Part shown: positions 15,974 to 24,032 of the stretch, one piece after another
Layout: each line of letters begins with the position of its first letter
Position numbering within the stretch: the first letter of the stretch is position 1
Source: CAZXGD01 sp046350455
Lineage (GTDB): Bacteria > Planctomycetota > Phycisphaerae > Phycisphaerales > SM1A02
Direction: 5' to 3'
NCBI GenBank assembly: GCA_046350455.1
Contig: JAXMAM010000031.1
Coordinates: 1-31,869, forward strand
DNA: 31,869 nucleotides
Notes under the pieces: model-generated
What the model saw: the letters and a program-made list of their open reading frames with translations, nothing else
Told to the model about the DNA's origin: nothing
Database searches by the model: none
Made by a program: the position numbers and the translations under genes

Positions 15974-16293
15974 AGAGCGAGTTTGGAGCCACCCGGCGCG
16001 GAGATTGGCGCGTACATCCGCGGCTCAAGGACGCTTGTGTTCGGCCATCCTTGCGCTCCAAGGCACATTTGATTGGGAAGATTGCCGTGTGACGCAACGA
16101 GGCAAGATGCCGCAAATGAGACCACTTTGGGACATTGATGCAGGTGCACCCACGAGGATCCCGGCCGCGAGGGTCGCCTCGAATCGGACGATTTCGGAAG
16201 TAGCCTTGCCTGCCGGCCGGTTCAATCTCTGCAGTTGGGTGCCTGATTCGGCTAGTAGGTGGCGGGCATTTCATCAGTAGGAGGAACTGACCA
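15974..16293. other. Intergenic, no supported gene
   Basis: 320 bases between the split-gene remnant and the lipoprotein gene. An open frame crosses it from upstream, but its composition (mixed Arg/Trp/Cys, no start with a ribosome site) does not look coding. AGGAGG near 16280 belongs to the next gene. Confidence 0.5.
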
Positions 16294-17040
16294 ATGTGCA
16301 GAGTTCCCGAATCGCGCATGACCTGTTTCCGGTTGGCCGGATTCGCGGTCGTGGCTGCAGCTGCACTCAGCATTTGCGCTGGATGCCAGAAGACCATCAT
16401 TGACAAATGGGAGCGGACGGAAGGCACTCCGCTCGGACCCGGGGGAGCGCCTGTGGTGGAGACTGGCGAGATATGGCGGTCGCAAGCTTTCTGGCGTACC
16501 ACCCACATGAGCGTCCAACTTCAGGTGAATGGCCGTCGCGTTTGGGCCGATGCCGAGGTCGCGGCGTGCGAGCGCCTGATCGTGCAGACACTGGGTCGAT
16601 CTCAGCCGTGGCAATCCGGCGTCGCGCTCGACTCGTTCGAGCTATCGGAGTTTCCAGTGACGGCCTACCTCGTGTCCACCGGTCCTGCCATCGTAGTTGT
16701 GGTGCCCCGGGCCTGTATCCCTCGGGTCCTATTCGGGCGGGCGCTTGAAGACGCCAGCCTTGGACCACAGTCGCTTCGCGGTCGCATCGGGGAGTTCATG
16801 CAGGCATCGTCCCGGGTGCCTGCTGCCGACTTTGCTGCCGTCTATCTGCCTGATGCGGGAATTGGGCCGATTCCGCTGGTGCGCGGTGAGTCGCTTCAGT
16901 ACGCAACGCAAGGTGGCGGGGTTCGCATTGCGGCGCAGCCCGATGGCTGGGTCGCGGAGTGGATCCAGGCGGATCCTCTCACGGCACCTTGGGAGCGATG
17001 GCTGCGAGTCTTCGATGGGTGGGCGAAGTTGGACCACTGA
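16294..17040 (+). CDS. Hypothetical lipoprotein
   Basis: 248 residues with a lipoprotein signal peptide: hydrophobic core FAVVAAAALSI followed by the lipobox SICAGC, lipidated Cys at residue 31. The next residues (QKTIIDKW) contain no Asp at +2, so outer-membrane sorting is likely if the Lol rule applies. The mature part is a soluble alpha/beta-looking domain with no motif I recognise. GTAGGAGG about eight bases upstream of the ATG is a strong ribosome binding site. It stands alone in the accessory region. Confidence 0.65.
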   Translation: MCRVPESRMTCFRLAGFAVVAAAALSICAGCQKTIIDKWERTEGTPLGPGGAPVVETGEIWRSQAFWRTTHMSVQLQVNGRRVWADAEVAACERLIVQTLGRSQPWQSGVALDSFELSEFPVTAYLVSTGPAIVVVVPRACIPRVLFGRALEDASLGPQSLRGRIGEFMQASSRVPAADFAAVYLPDAGIGPIPLVRGESLQYATQGGGVRIAAQPDGWVAEWIQADPLTAPWERWLRVFDGWAKLDH

Positions 17041-17732
17041 CTTTGCGGCGATCTTCTTCGAGCGGGGATCCATAGATTGGAGGCGCACTTGGCGCACATG
17101 GGCGTGTGTGGGAATCGCGGGAGCGCGTTTGATACACCCAATGCTTGTGGGAGCTCATGCTGGATCTCGTCGCCATAGTGAGTCATCAGTTAAGGACCCA
17201 GGAAGATGAAGTCGCCTTCGTGACGAAGCGCAGCGTTAGGCTGCATGGCGTTCTGGCCGCAGCGCATTTGCCATGACCCCCGGCATCTGAGTTGCAACCT
17301 TCGGAACCGCGCCACCCCAATCGTGTGTCTGATTCATCTCCGCTCCATTTCGAAGAGCGTCTCCCCCGCACTACTTCACGAAACGCCGCCGAGAGAGCTC
17401 GGTGGCGTTTCTTCCTTCGGCGCAACGACGACAGGCCACTACCCGGGACTGGGCCGGTTCGGCCGCGTGCGCCGCCAAGTGTGGGTGGACCTAGCGTTGG
17501 GGGCGGGCTCGGGCGGGAACCCCAGTTACCTTCCCGTGCCAGAGGGCCGCGCCAAGCACAACATTCCACTGCCGCCCAGGCGCACCTGTTCACTTGGCGA
17601 CAGACTGGTCATTCGCACCGACTTGGGCGTCTTCGCAGCAGGAAGGCTTGCGCTTGGGTGATTTCCTGTGCAGAGTGCCTTCCAGCGTCGGAAAACATGG
17701 CTTTGGTGGAAATATTTCTGCTTTGGCGCTAC
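17041..17732. other. Intergenic, no supported gene apart from a terminator-like hairpin
   Basis: About 690 bases between the lipoprotein and the AbiEi-like gene. Open frames here (for example 17245-17661) are Arg/Pro/Gly-rich and have no family signature. A hairpin at 17382-17409 is listed separately. The sequence may be eroded remains of earlier genes. Confidence 0.5.
17382..17415 (+). terminator. Possible intrinsic terminator
   Basis: A 12-bp stem, AACGCCGCCGAG (17382-17393) with CTCGGTGGCGTT (17398-17409, one G-T pair), has an AGAG loop and is followed by TCTTCC. The U-run is short. No gene ends just upstream, so it may close a lost gene or a small untranslated RNA. Confidence 0.45.
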
Positions 17733-17748
17733 TTTCCGGAGCCGGAAA
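17733..17748. promoter_or_regulatory. Perfect palindrome, candidate operator
   Basis: TTTCCGG-AG-CCGGAAA, a perfect 7-bp inverted repeat, abuts the ATG at 17749. Further CGGAAAA/TGGAAAA half-site-like copies lie nearby, and TATACT at 17755-17760 could be a -10 box if translation starts at 17803. Winged-helix antitoxins of the AbiEi type repress their own promoters through inverted repeats, so autoregulation is a reasonable inference. Confidence 0.45.
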
Positions 17749-18864
17749 ATGGCGATATACTGGAAAACGATGTACCCCGATGCCCCCATCTCCGAGGCCG
17801 CTATGCCCGAGCTGTTCGATCGGCTTGGACCCGTCTTTGGCAGGCAGGTCACCATCGAAATCCGCCCGATGGGTCCACGTGAAGTGCCCGTCCGCGCGGG
17901 TGCCGATTTTCTCGTGAGCGTCGCCTGGGGGGCAGAGCGGTGCGAGTTCGCGGCAGAAGCGAAGCTGCGCAACACGCCGCGTGTGCTCGACGAGGCTCTC
18001 CGCCAGGCGCAGCGGTGGGCTGCGGAGTCCGGCCGACTGCCGATGGTGGTCGTGCCGTACCTTGGCGAGAAACGCATCGAACGATTGGAAGAGGAAGGCG
18101 TTTCCGGCCTGGACCTCTGCGGCAACGGTTTGATTGTCGTCCCCGGCCGCATCCTGCTCCGACGAACGGGGCAACCAAACCGATACCCCGAAACCAGGCC
18201 AGCGCGGTTCGCGTACCGGGGAGCCACGTCGCTGGTCCCCCGCGTGTTCCTACGTCGCCCCGAGTACTCGTCTGTCGGCCAGGTACGGGACGAGATTGAG
18301 GCCGCAGGCGGAGCCGTGGCGCTGTCGACCGTCTCCAAGGCGCTCGCGAAGATGGCGGACGATCTGATTGTGGACCGATCCGACGGCCGGATCAAGCTAA
18401 TACAGCCAGACAGATTGCTCGAGGTCCTGGTCGGGAGTTTCGCCGCACCAAAGCCGGAACGCGCAGTTCGGCTCAAGACGCCGCTGCAGCTGGAAGACTT
18501 CTTCAAACGCTCCCAGCCAGCTGGTTCCGGGCCAAAGCTGCGGATGGTGCTTTCGGGCGCCTCGAGCCAGGACCGTTACGCCGCTGGTCTACGCGCCGAT
18601 GTGCCGGTTGTGTACGTTGATGACCTGGACGAACTGAAACGGCGGATCGGCGATGCATGGCAGCCCGCAGATCGTTTCGCCGATCTCGCGGTGATCGAAA
18701 CGCGTGATCCGACGCCTTTCTTCGACGCCCGCCGCGAACAGAATGGAGCTTCATTCGCCTCTCCAGTTCAGGCATACCTCGAACTCGCCACCGGTGGGGA
18801 CAAGCGGGACTCCGAAATGGCTCAGCAGATCCGTACACGAATCCTCCGTGACCTCCGCCAATGA
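17749..18864 (+). CDS. AbiEi-like winged-helix antitoxin/transcriptional regulator
   Basis: 371 residues from the ATG at 17749 (GGAG upstream); ATG 17803, with GAGG upstream, is a good alternative. N-terminal ~140 residues form an alpha/beta domain with E-A-K in EFAAEAKLRN and GLDLCGNGLIV, which recalls a PD-(D/E)XK nuclease-like fold but is not proof of activity. A winged helix follows at about residues 164-220 (VGQVRDEIEAAGGAVALSTV through VDRSDGRIKL). The C-terminal domain (ASSQDRYAA, VPVVYVDD, FASPVQAYLELATGG, then a helix to the end) resembles AbiEi-family antitoxins of type IV systems. An intact AbiEii toxin should follow; instead only a degenerate nucleotidyltransferase piece is found at 19006. 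The gene stop overlaps an ATGA, but the frame opened there ends after six codons. Confidence 0.5.
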   Translation: MAIYWKTMYPDAPISEAAMPELFDRLGPVFGRQVTIEIRPMGPREVPVRAGADFLVSVAWGAERCEFAAEAKLRNTPRVLDEALRQAQRWAAESGRLPMVVVPYLGEKRIERLEEEGVSGLDLCGNGLIVVPGRILLRRTGQPNRYPETRPARFAYRGATSLVPRVFLRRPEYSSVGQVRDEIEAAGGAVALSTVSKALAKMADDLIVDRSDGRIKLIQPDRLLEVLVGSFAAPKPERAVRLKTPLQLEDFFKRSQPAGSGPKLRMVLSGASSQDRYAAGLRADVPVVYVDDLDELKRRIGDAWQPADRFADLAVIETRDPTPFFDARREQNGASFASPVQAYLELATGGDKRDSEMAQQIRTRILRDLRQ

Positions 18865-19005
18865 CCGGAATCCAGCCATGAAGCCACTGATCACCAGCGT
18901 GCTGGTGCTCGTACCTGAGAAGGGTGGACGCCAGTACGAGCGCACGTGCGTCCATGCCATTGCGCCTGGTTCCGTCATGAATGGCTTTGCTTGGTGCGCG
19001 CTTGA

Positions 19006-19293
19006 ATCCCGATCATCGGCTCCAAGGCGCGTGGCGGCGCAGGCGACAACAGCGGTATTGATCTCGCGGTGATCGTGCCCAGCGATGCTCCGGCGGAGCA
19101 AGCGAATCCGCGCAAGGCCGCTGAGGTGCTCTGGGACTTGAGCGAGGGGCTGATGTCCTGGTTTTCAGGGAGAGCGCGTTTGCTGCACGTGGGGGAGTGG
19201 TCGCGTCGCTTCCGTGGACTATTGGCCGCGAGGGAAGGCTCCTCAATGGCGGCTGAGAAGGCGGATCTGCGCCTGAGCGGGTATGTGGTGTGA
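19006..19293 (+). pseudogene. Nucleotidyltransferase (MNT-like) remnant
   Basis: An open frame starting just after a TGA reads I-P-I-I-G-S-K-A-R-G-G-A and then N-S-G-I-D-L-A-V-I-V. This matches the polymerase-beta-type nucleotidyltransferase signature GSxARG ... S-D-x-D-L, but the first catalytic Asp is Gly. No start codon lies before the motif, and the only in-frame GTG (19069) is inside it. The rest (~70 residues) is a plausible continuation up to the stop at 19293. Together with the upstream AbiEi-like gene it may be the decayed toxin half of a pair. The flanks (18865-19005 and 19294-19466) hold nothing I can support. Confidence 0.45.
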
Positions 19294-19466
19294 CTGCGTA
19301 GCAGGGGCAGGACTACATTTCCGAGATCAGGATCAACATCCAACAGTCCATGGACCCGGCGGTGCGGATGGTGGACCTGTCCAGAGTGCGGTATGGTTCG
19401 AAGCGAATCACAGTCATAGTTGACATCTGCCTGTCCGGTTGACAGCTGGGGCTGAAGAGGTGCTTT

Positions 19467-20018
19467 GTGCAAGGAGAGACGCAGCTCGTGTTTGGTGAAG
19501 GGTTTGTCGCCGTTCAGCGAACGGCTCGGTCATTCGTTCGAGTCGTGTCAGTGGCTGCGCTTGTGGCTGGGCTGATGTTCCTTGTGGCGCCATCTCTTCA
19601 TGTTCCGTCATTGTCGGGCGTTTGGGCATTCGATCTGGCATTCATCGCTTGCGCCATGGCGCTGATTGCTTGGCTCGCAGCAAAGCGCCTGCGCCGTGGA
19701 TCGGTGTTGATGGTCTTTGCCGCTCCAGCTGCAAACCTGCCGCCACGCGCGCGGTCATGCGCGAGTCGAATGTCCCTGGACGAGGTTGTGGCTGTGGAGG
19801 TCTGCAGCAGCCTGAGACGGCTCAGGTCAGAGGGCAACGAAGAAGCGATGTCGGAGATGGAAACGGCGCAGATCTACGTTCGCGTCAAGCGGCCCGGCCC
19901 TCCGATCCTTGTCTACTCCAGACTCTGGGGTTTCCGCCGGGGTGTGGCCGAAACGGCGGGCGAGCTAGGACAGTTCATGGGAGTACCAGTGCTTGACTTG
20001 CACGGCGCCGGGAGATAG
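19467..20018 (+). CDS. Hypothetical membrane protein with two TM segments and a soluble C-terminal domain
   Basis: 183 residues from a GTG preceded by GAAGAGG at six bases. After ~20 residues there are two hydrophobic segments (VVSVAALVAGLMFLVAPSL and AFDLAFIACAMALIAWLAA), then a basic stop (KRLRR) and a ~100-residue cytoplasmic domain whose strand-rich pattern ends in a helix (ETAGELGQFMGVPVLDL). This layout is seen in small PH-like membrane proteins, but no specific family is claimed. It is followed by a lipoprotein gene 32 bases downstream, so the two may form a transcription unit. Confidence 0.6.
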   Translation: MQGETQLVFGEGFVAVQRTARSFVRVVSVAALVAGLMFLVAPSLHVPSLSGVWAFDLAFIACAMALIAWLAAKRLRRGSVLMVFAAPAANLPPRARSCASRMSLDEVVAVEVCSSLRRLRSEGNEEAMSEMETAQIYVRVKRPGPPILVYSRLWGFRRGVAETAGELGQFMGVPVLDLHGAGR

Positions 20019-20050
20019 CGCTCGAACACATGCCGAAGTGGAGATGCACA

Positions 20051-20751
20051 ATGCGCACAGGCTTCATGGGGCAGCTCCTCGCTGCCCTGGCAGTGGTTGC
20101 GTCGGTGGTAGCGGGCGGCTGCTCTACACCTGACTGCGCGGAGCATGTCCTTGCTCTGGAGCCCGCTCCTTGGTTTGGCGGCCCTGAAAGAGCGAAATTT
20201 GTTGTGTGCTGGGAACAACGGTGGGCCAGCGAAGCTAAGTACGCGAGCTTCCGATGGCAAAACGGCATCGGAGAAGTGGTCGAGTACGAGGAGATCGCGC
20301 CCGTGCTCCATGAGTTCTTGCGGCGAAGCCCACTGCGTCGCGCGCCTCATCAGCTGGATGGCCCTCGACCTGTACCACCATTCTCCTACTGGGAGCATGG
20401 CGGGCTGCAGCCGCCCGGCAGCCAGTTTCTTCGGCCGGCTTGGTTCATAGTGGCTCTGAAGCCGCTGGTGCTCATCAGGGTGGACTGCGAAGTGAGCGAT
20501 GTGCACTCGCCCGACTTCCGGTTGGACGGCCAGGGGGGATTGTCTTCCCGGATGGAGTGACATGCAGCACGCGCCTTCCGCTGGTTGAGGAGGTGGTGTG
20601 GGTCAGCCCTGATCTCAACATCGAGCCGCGGCTTGCTGCGAGAAGCCCAGTCGGAGCATGGGAGATCCGCTTGCCATGGGGGTGCTTGCTGGTTCGGCGA
20701 GATGGAGACATGTTGACCGTGGACGCCATCGGGGGTGCCACCAAGCGATAG
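20051..20751 (+). pseudogene. Lipoprotein gene with a frameshift at a G6 run
   Basis: The first frame starts at ATG 20051 (GGAG at eight bases; an earlier ATG at 20030 is in frame) and encodes a signal peptide with lipobox VAGGC (Cys24). It runs to a stop at 20560. At CAGGGGGGATTG (20531-20542), one extra G would carry the frame smoothly into a second open frame (GIVFPDGVTCSTRLPLVEEV and on) ending at 20751. With that base the gene is exactly 702 nt, 233 residues, close to the lipoprotein at 16294. Either a true frameshift, a phase-variable tract or a sequencing error. Function unknown. Confidence 0.55.
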
Positions 20752-20808
20752 AGCCCGGCGTGCATGCCTCGGCTCCAGGGTGACCTGCCGGGATTCTTGG
20801 TGCCAGTT

Positions 20809-20819
20809 CGAGTGAGAGT
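20809..20819 (+). repeat. Second IS, terminal inverted repeat (OrfB side)
   Basis: CGAGTGAGAGT; pairs with 21837-21847 with one mismatch. The exact element boundary could be three bases further in, at the TGAG. Confidence 0.5.
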
Positions 20820-20825
20820 CGGTCA

Positions 20826-21482
20826 TCATTCTAGCGACGCACGCGTGCGCTCCCGCGCCGCGCACTCCGCAGGGGTCATGTAATCCAGGGACGAGTGCGG
20901 GCGCCTCTCGTTGTAGTCCTCGCCGAAGTCCGCAAGCACCGTGCGGGCCTCCGCCAGGCTCGTGAACAGCTCAAGGTTCAGGCACTCGTCGCGCAGCCGG
21001 CCATTGAAGGACTCGCAGTACGCGTTCTGCCACAGAGACCCTGGCTCGATGTACGCGGTCCTGGTCCCGCGCTCCGCGAGCCACGCCCGCGGCGCCCGCG
21101 CGATGAACTCCGGCCCGTTGTCCATGCGCAGGTGCCGCGGCGCCCCGCGCCTGGCGAAGAGCTCGCGGAGCGTCGCGACCACCGCCGCAGACGTGATGCT
21201 GCGCGCCGCCGACAGCCCGATGCACTCGCGCGTGGACTCGTCTTCCACGGCCAGGATCTTCAGCGGCCGGCCGTCCACCGGCTGGTCCTTCACGAAGTCG
21301 CAGGTCCACACGCCGTTGATCTGGCCGGCCCTCAGGCGCTGCGCGCCGTGCTCCGCGCCGCCTAGCCTGCGGCGGCGCACGCTGCGCCGGGCCACGCGCA
21401 GGCCGTGCAGCTGGCAGAGCCGATGCACGCGGTCCCGGCCCACACGCCGGCCCTTGCGCTGCGTGCCCCATGTCCGACCCAA
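20826..21482 (-). CDS. IS3-family transposase OrfB, N-terminally shortened
   Basis: 218 residues from the ATG at 21482; the frame is open further back to the end of OrfA (-1 frame), reading G-R-R-A-C-R-A-L-G-R-T-W-G-T-Q-R. In intact relatives a similar ACRALG-x-x-x-x-TQR block is followed by ~50 residues before the x-G-x-R-V-x-R-x-R-V-H-R-L block; here they are joined directly (TQRKGRRVGRDRVHRL). The DDE core is complete: Asp in WTCDFVKD, Asp in RMDNGPE, Glu in AYCESFNGRLRDE. The missing part is the HTH_21 region, so transposition is doubtful although the catalytic triad remains. Confidence 0.8.
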   Translation of the reverse strand: MGRTWGTQRKGRRVGRDRVHRLCQLHGLRVARRSVRRRRLGGAEHGAQRLRAGQINGVWTCDFVKDQPVDGRPLKILAVEDESTRECIGLSAARSITSAAVVATLRELFARRGAPRHLRMDNGPEFIARAPRAWLAERGTRTAYIEPGSLWQNAYCESFNGRLRDECLNLELFTSLAEARTVLADFGEDYNERRPHSSLDYMTPAECAARERTRASLE

Positions 21483-21522
21483 GGCCCTGCATGCCCGACG
21501 CCCTCGCGGACCTCTGTCGGGC

Positions 21523-21801
21523 TCAGTCCTTTCCCCGCATCGCCTCCTCGATGATCTGCTTGTCCAGCACCAAATCGGCCACCGCCTTGCGCAGACGGCG
21601 GCACTCGTCCTGCAGCGACTTCAGCCGCTTGATCTGGTCGCCGCCCATGCCCTTGAACGACTGCCGCCGCCGCAGAAGCGTCTGCTCGCTGACGGACAGC
21701 CGCTGCACCACCTCGGCGCGCGAAAGGCCCTGCGCCTCCAGCGCCTCCGCCTCGCGGAGCTTGCGGATCACTTCGTCGGTCGTGTGGCTCTTGCGCTTCA
21801 T
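21523..21801 (-). CDS. IS3-family transposase OrfA
   Basis: 92 residues; ATG at 21801 preceded by AAGGAGA. Helix-turn-helix in LSRAEVVQRLSVSEQTLLRR and a C-terminal zipper-like helix (RLKSLQDECRRLRKAVADLV). It resembles OrfA of the IS407-like group. It ends at GGAAAGGACTGA, where a -1 shift would enter OrfB. Confidence 0.85.
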   Translation of the reverse strand: MKRKSHTTDEVIRKLREAEALEAQGLSRAEVVQRLSVSEQTLLRRRQSFKGMGGDQIKRLKSLQDECRRLRKAVADLVLDKQIIEEAMRGKD

Positions 21802-21836
21802 CTGAGGGTCTCCTTGAGCCTACGGCTCCGTTGGAT

Positions 21837-21847
21837 ACCCTCACTCG
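21837..21847 (-). repeat. Second IS, terminal inverted repeat (OrfA side)
   Basis: On the minus strand CGAGTGAGGGT; counterpart of 20809-20819. Confidence 0.5.
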
Positions 21848-21853
21848 GCCTGG

Positions 21854-22096
21854 ATCACATCTTCAAGGGCAGGTCACCTGGTGGACCCGGCGGGGGCGGT
21901 GGCGGAGCGCGTGTCCTACAGCGCGTACGGGATCGCCCGGCACCACTGGCAGGGGGACGTGGACGGCGCCGGGTACCGCGCGGAGTACGACCTGGGCGGC
22001 TACCTCTTTGCGGCGGAGAAAGGGCTGCAAATCGTGAAGTCCAGAACGTACTCACCGGACCTAGAGAGGCTCAGCGCATCCAGTCCTGCGACTTGA
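21854..22096 (+). pseudogene. RHS/YD-repeat protein fragment
   Basis: The frame reads GHLVDPAGAVAERVSYSAYG, the classic RHS-repeat pattern (V-D-x-x-G-x-V-x-E-R-x-x-Y-x-x-Y-G), then GDVDGAGYRAEYDLGGYLFA, and stops at 22096. No start codon with a ribosome site is present, and the fragment begins at the edge of the second IS, so it is the 3' relic of a larger RHS gene lost on the IS side. The very high GC content contrasts with the AT-rich sequence that follows. Confidence 0.55.
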
Positions 22097-22158
22097 ATGT
22101 CTTGGGGCGGTTCCGATTGGGGAATTCCGCGCAGATGACGGTAGACATCAGGGCCGCC

Positions 22159-22187
22159 TATAGTATATAAAAAGATACACAACTCCG
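22159..22187 (+). promoter_or_regulatory. AT-rich promoter region of the pentaheme cytochrome operon
   Basis: TATAGTATATAAAAAGATACACAA is a sharp AT-rich island in GC-rich DNA, 20-45 bases upstream of the ATG at 22206. TATAGT could serve as a -10 box. The piece AAAGATACACAA recurs in similar form (AAAGATATACACAA) between nrfH and nnrS, which hints at a shared element. Confidence 0.35.
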
Positions 22188-22205
22188 CAACTGGAGAATC
22201 GGTCC

Positions 22206-24032
22206 ATGAAATCTAAGAATCTGCGCTCGAATGGCCCCTGGCGCTCGCTTGCTGCGGCGATTGCTCTTTCGATTGCCGGCGGAGCCGCTGCCACCATCAT
22301 CGGACTGACCATGGCTGACTTCCATCTTTCGGGCACGCAGGTAGGAGATGTCGACCAGGTGAACTTTCTTGCGCCCTCCTACTGCGCCATGTGCCACTCT
22401 GTGCCTACTGCACCAGCGAGCCCCAACCGAAGCTGGGAGGGAAGCCTGATGGCGCAGGCAGGAAGGGATCCGCTCTTCTTCGCACAGATGACCACTGCCA
22501 ATCAGGATGTGTCGAATGCGGGTTACTACTGCATGCGATGCCATGTTCCCATGAGCATGGTGACAGGACACGCGGAGCAGCCCGACGGTAGCACGCTGGA
22601 TGCTGTGGATCGGCAGGGCATGAGCTGCCACTTTTGCCACTCGATGGTGGATCCGGTCTATAAGCCAGGCATTAGTCCGGCGGAAGATGAGTCAGTGCTG
22701 TCCTCCCTTGCGTCCACTCCGCTGCATTATGGAAATGCAATGTGGGTGCTCGACCCGAGCGGCACGCGAAGAGGGCCGAGGCTTGACGCCAACCCGCCGC
22801 ACGAGATGCTCCACTCGCCATTTCACGCACGGGGCGAGTTCTGTGGCACCTGTCATGACGTTGGGAACGTTGCAGTGTCTCTCCAGGATGATGGAACATA
22901 TCGGTACAACGCAGTAGATGCGCCTCCTCCCAATGAGGATCCCCATTCCCAGTTTCCGCTTGAGCGGACGTATACGGAGTGGAAGCTGAGCGCCTTCGCC
23001 AATGGCGGGGTGGACATGCAGGGACGTTTCGGCGGAACTGGCGGGCCACTGGTGAGCACTTGCCAGGACTGCCACATGCCCAGAGCTCAGGCTGCGGCCT
23101 GCATCATGACACCGAGTCGGCCAGACCTTGCATCACATGATTTTGCAGGTGCGTCAGCTTGGGTGTTGCAGATCATTGGACTGCGCTATCAGGGTAACCC
23201 GGAGGTCAATCAATCCGCCATTCTTCAGGGTCGCACCAAGGCTGAGCAAATGCTCCAGAAGGCAGCGTCACTGGAGCTCGCGGAAGTGTGCGGCTCTGTT
23301 CGCGCCCGCGTGATAAATGAAAGTGGGCACAAGTTGCCAACCGGCCACATAGAGGGGCGCCGGGTGTGGCTGAATGCAAAGGTCTACGACGCCAGTGGAG
23401 CGCTGGTCATGGAGTACGGGCACTATGACTACAACGAAGCGCACTTGGACGAGGCATCCACAACCGTGTTTGAGATGAAGGTTGGCCTGAGCAGCTTTGC
23501 CTCGCAGGTCACTGGGCTTCCTGCTGGCACAACCACTCACATGGCTCTGGCCGACACCATTATCAAAGACAACAGGATTCCGCCGCGCGGATTCAATAAC
23601 GCAGCCTATGAGGCTGGCGGTGCTCCGGTGGTGGATGCTTTGTATGCCGATGGTCAGTACTGGGGCGACACTCTCTTCTGGTTGCCACCTGGAGCTGCCT
23701 CCGTGACCGTTACGGTGAACTACCAAACGGTGACCAGGCACTACATCGAAGCGCTGCGAGATAACAATGTCACAGACCAGTGGGGCCAGATTCTCTACCA
23801 GCTTTGGCTGAACTCACAAAAGGGCGCTCCCATTGCGATGGCGACCGCCACACTTTCGGTGGGCAACGCAGCGAGCGTCCCCGACTTTGACTGCGATGGA
23901 TTGGTAAATGGAACCGACTTGGGGATGCTCTTGGGTGCGTGGGGCACCAGTCAATTCGACCTGGACGGAGATGGCACGGTTGGTTCCATAGACCTAGGCA
24001 TCTTGCTCGGGGCGTGGGGACCATGCCGCTAG
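22206..24032 (+). CDS. Pentaheme c-type cytochrome with dockerin-like C-terminal tail
   Basis: 608 residues, exported. N-terminal signal anchor (WRSLAAAIALSIAGGAAATI). Five CXXCH heme sites: C60-H64, C109-H113, C141-H145, C213-H217 and C286-H290. Residues ~300-555 have no heme and look like beta-rich domains (ARVINESGHKLPTGHIEGRR, QVTGLPAGTTTHMALAD). The end holds two Asp-rich calcium-binding-like repeats, DFDCDGLVNGTDLGMLLGAW and DLDGDGTVGSIDLGILLGAW, the dockerin-type tail common on exported Phycisphaerae proteins. The gene overlaps the next one by 10 bases, so they are translationally coupled. A role as periplasmic or cell-surface electron carrier, or as an oxidoreductase of the multiheme class, is inferred; the substrate is unknown. 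Confidence 0.8.
   Translation: MKSKNLRSNGPWRSLAAAIALSIAGGAAATIIGLTMADFHLSGTQVGDVDQVNFLAPSYCAMCHSVPTAPASPNRSWEGSLMAQAGRDPLFFAQMTTANQDVSNAGYYCMRCHVPMSMVTGHAEQPDGSTLDAVDRQGMSCHFCHSMVDPVYKPGISPAEDESVLSSLASTPLHYGNAMWVLDPSGTRRGPRLDANPPHEMLHSPFHARGEFCGTCHDVGNVAVSLQDDGTYRYNAVDAPPPNEDPHSQFPLERTYTEWKLSAFANGGVDMQGRFGGTGGPLVSTCQDCHMPRAQAAACIMTPSRPDLASHDFAGASAWVLQIIGLRYQGNPEVNQSAILQGRTKAEQMLQKAASLELAEVCGSVRARVINESGHKLPTGHIEGRRVWLNAKVYDASGALVMEYGHYDYNEAHLDEASTTVFEMKVGLSSFASQVTGLPAGTTTHMALADTIIKDNRIPPRGFNNAAYEAGGAPVVDALYADGQYWGDTLFWLPPGAASVTVTVNYQTVTRHYIEALRDNNVTDQWGQILYQLWLNSQKGAPIAMATATLSVGNAASVPDFDCDGLVNGTDLGMLLGAWGTSQFDLDGDGTVGSIDLGILLGAWGPCR

Larger units (their letters stand above)
20809..21847 (-). 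mobile_element. IS3-family insertion sequence (second, about 1039 bp, probably defective)
   Basis: Carries OrfA and OrfB on the minus strand, with short terminal inverted repeats CGAGTGAGAGT (20809-20819) and CGAGTGAGGGT (minus strand of 21837-21847), 10 of 11 identical. No target duplication is visible. It is a different element from the IS at 14578. OrfB lacks about 50 residues of its N-terminal region compared with the usual family layout, so this copy is probably inactive. Its right end cuts an RHS gene remnant. Confidence 0.75.

Noticed and set aside
15876..16280. Open frame of 134 codons after the first IS
   Set aside because: Begins inside the split-gene remnant, has no ribosome site and unconvincing composition.
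17235..17241. GTTAGGC, matching an integron attC core (GTTRRRY)
   Set aside because: No partner RYYYAAC core at a proper distance, no repeated attC-like sites between the small genes and no integrase.
18881..19072. Short open frame right after the AbiEi-like gene as the toxin partner
   Set aside because: It is in a different frame from the nucleotidyltransferase motif and its sequence has no recognisable toxin feature.
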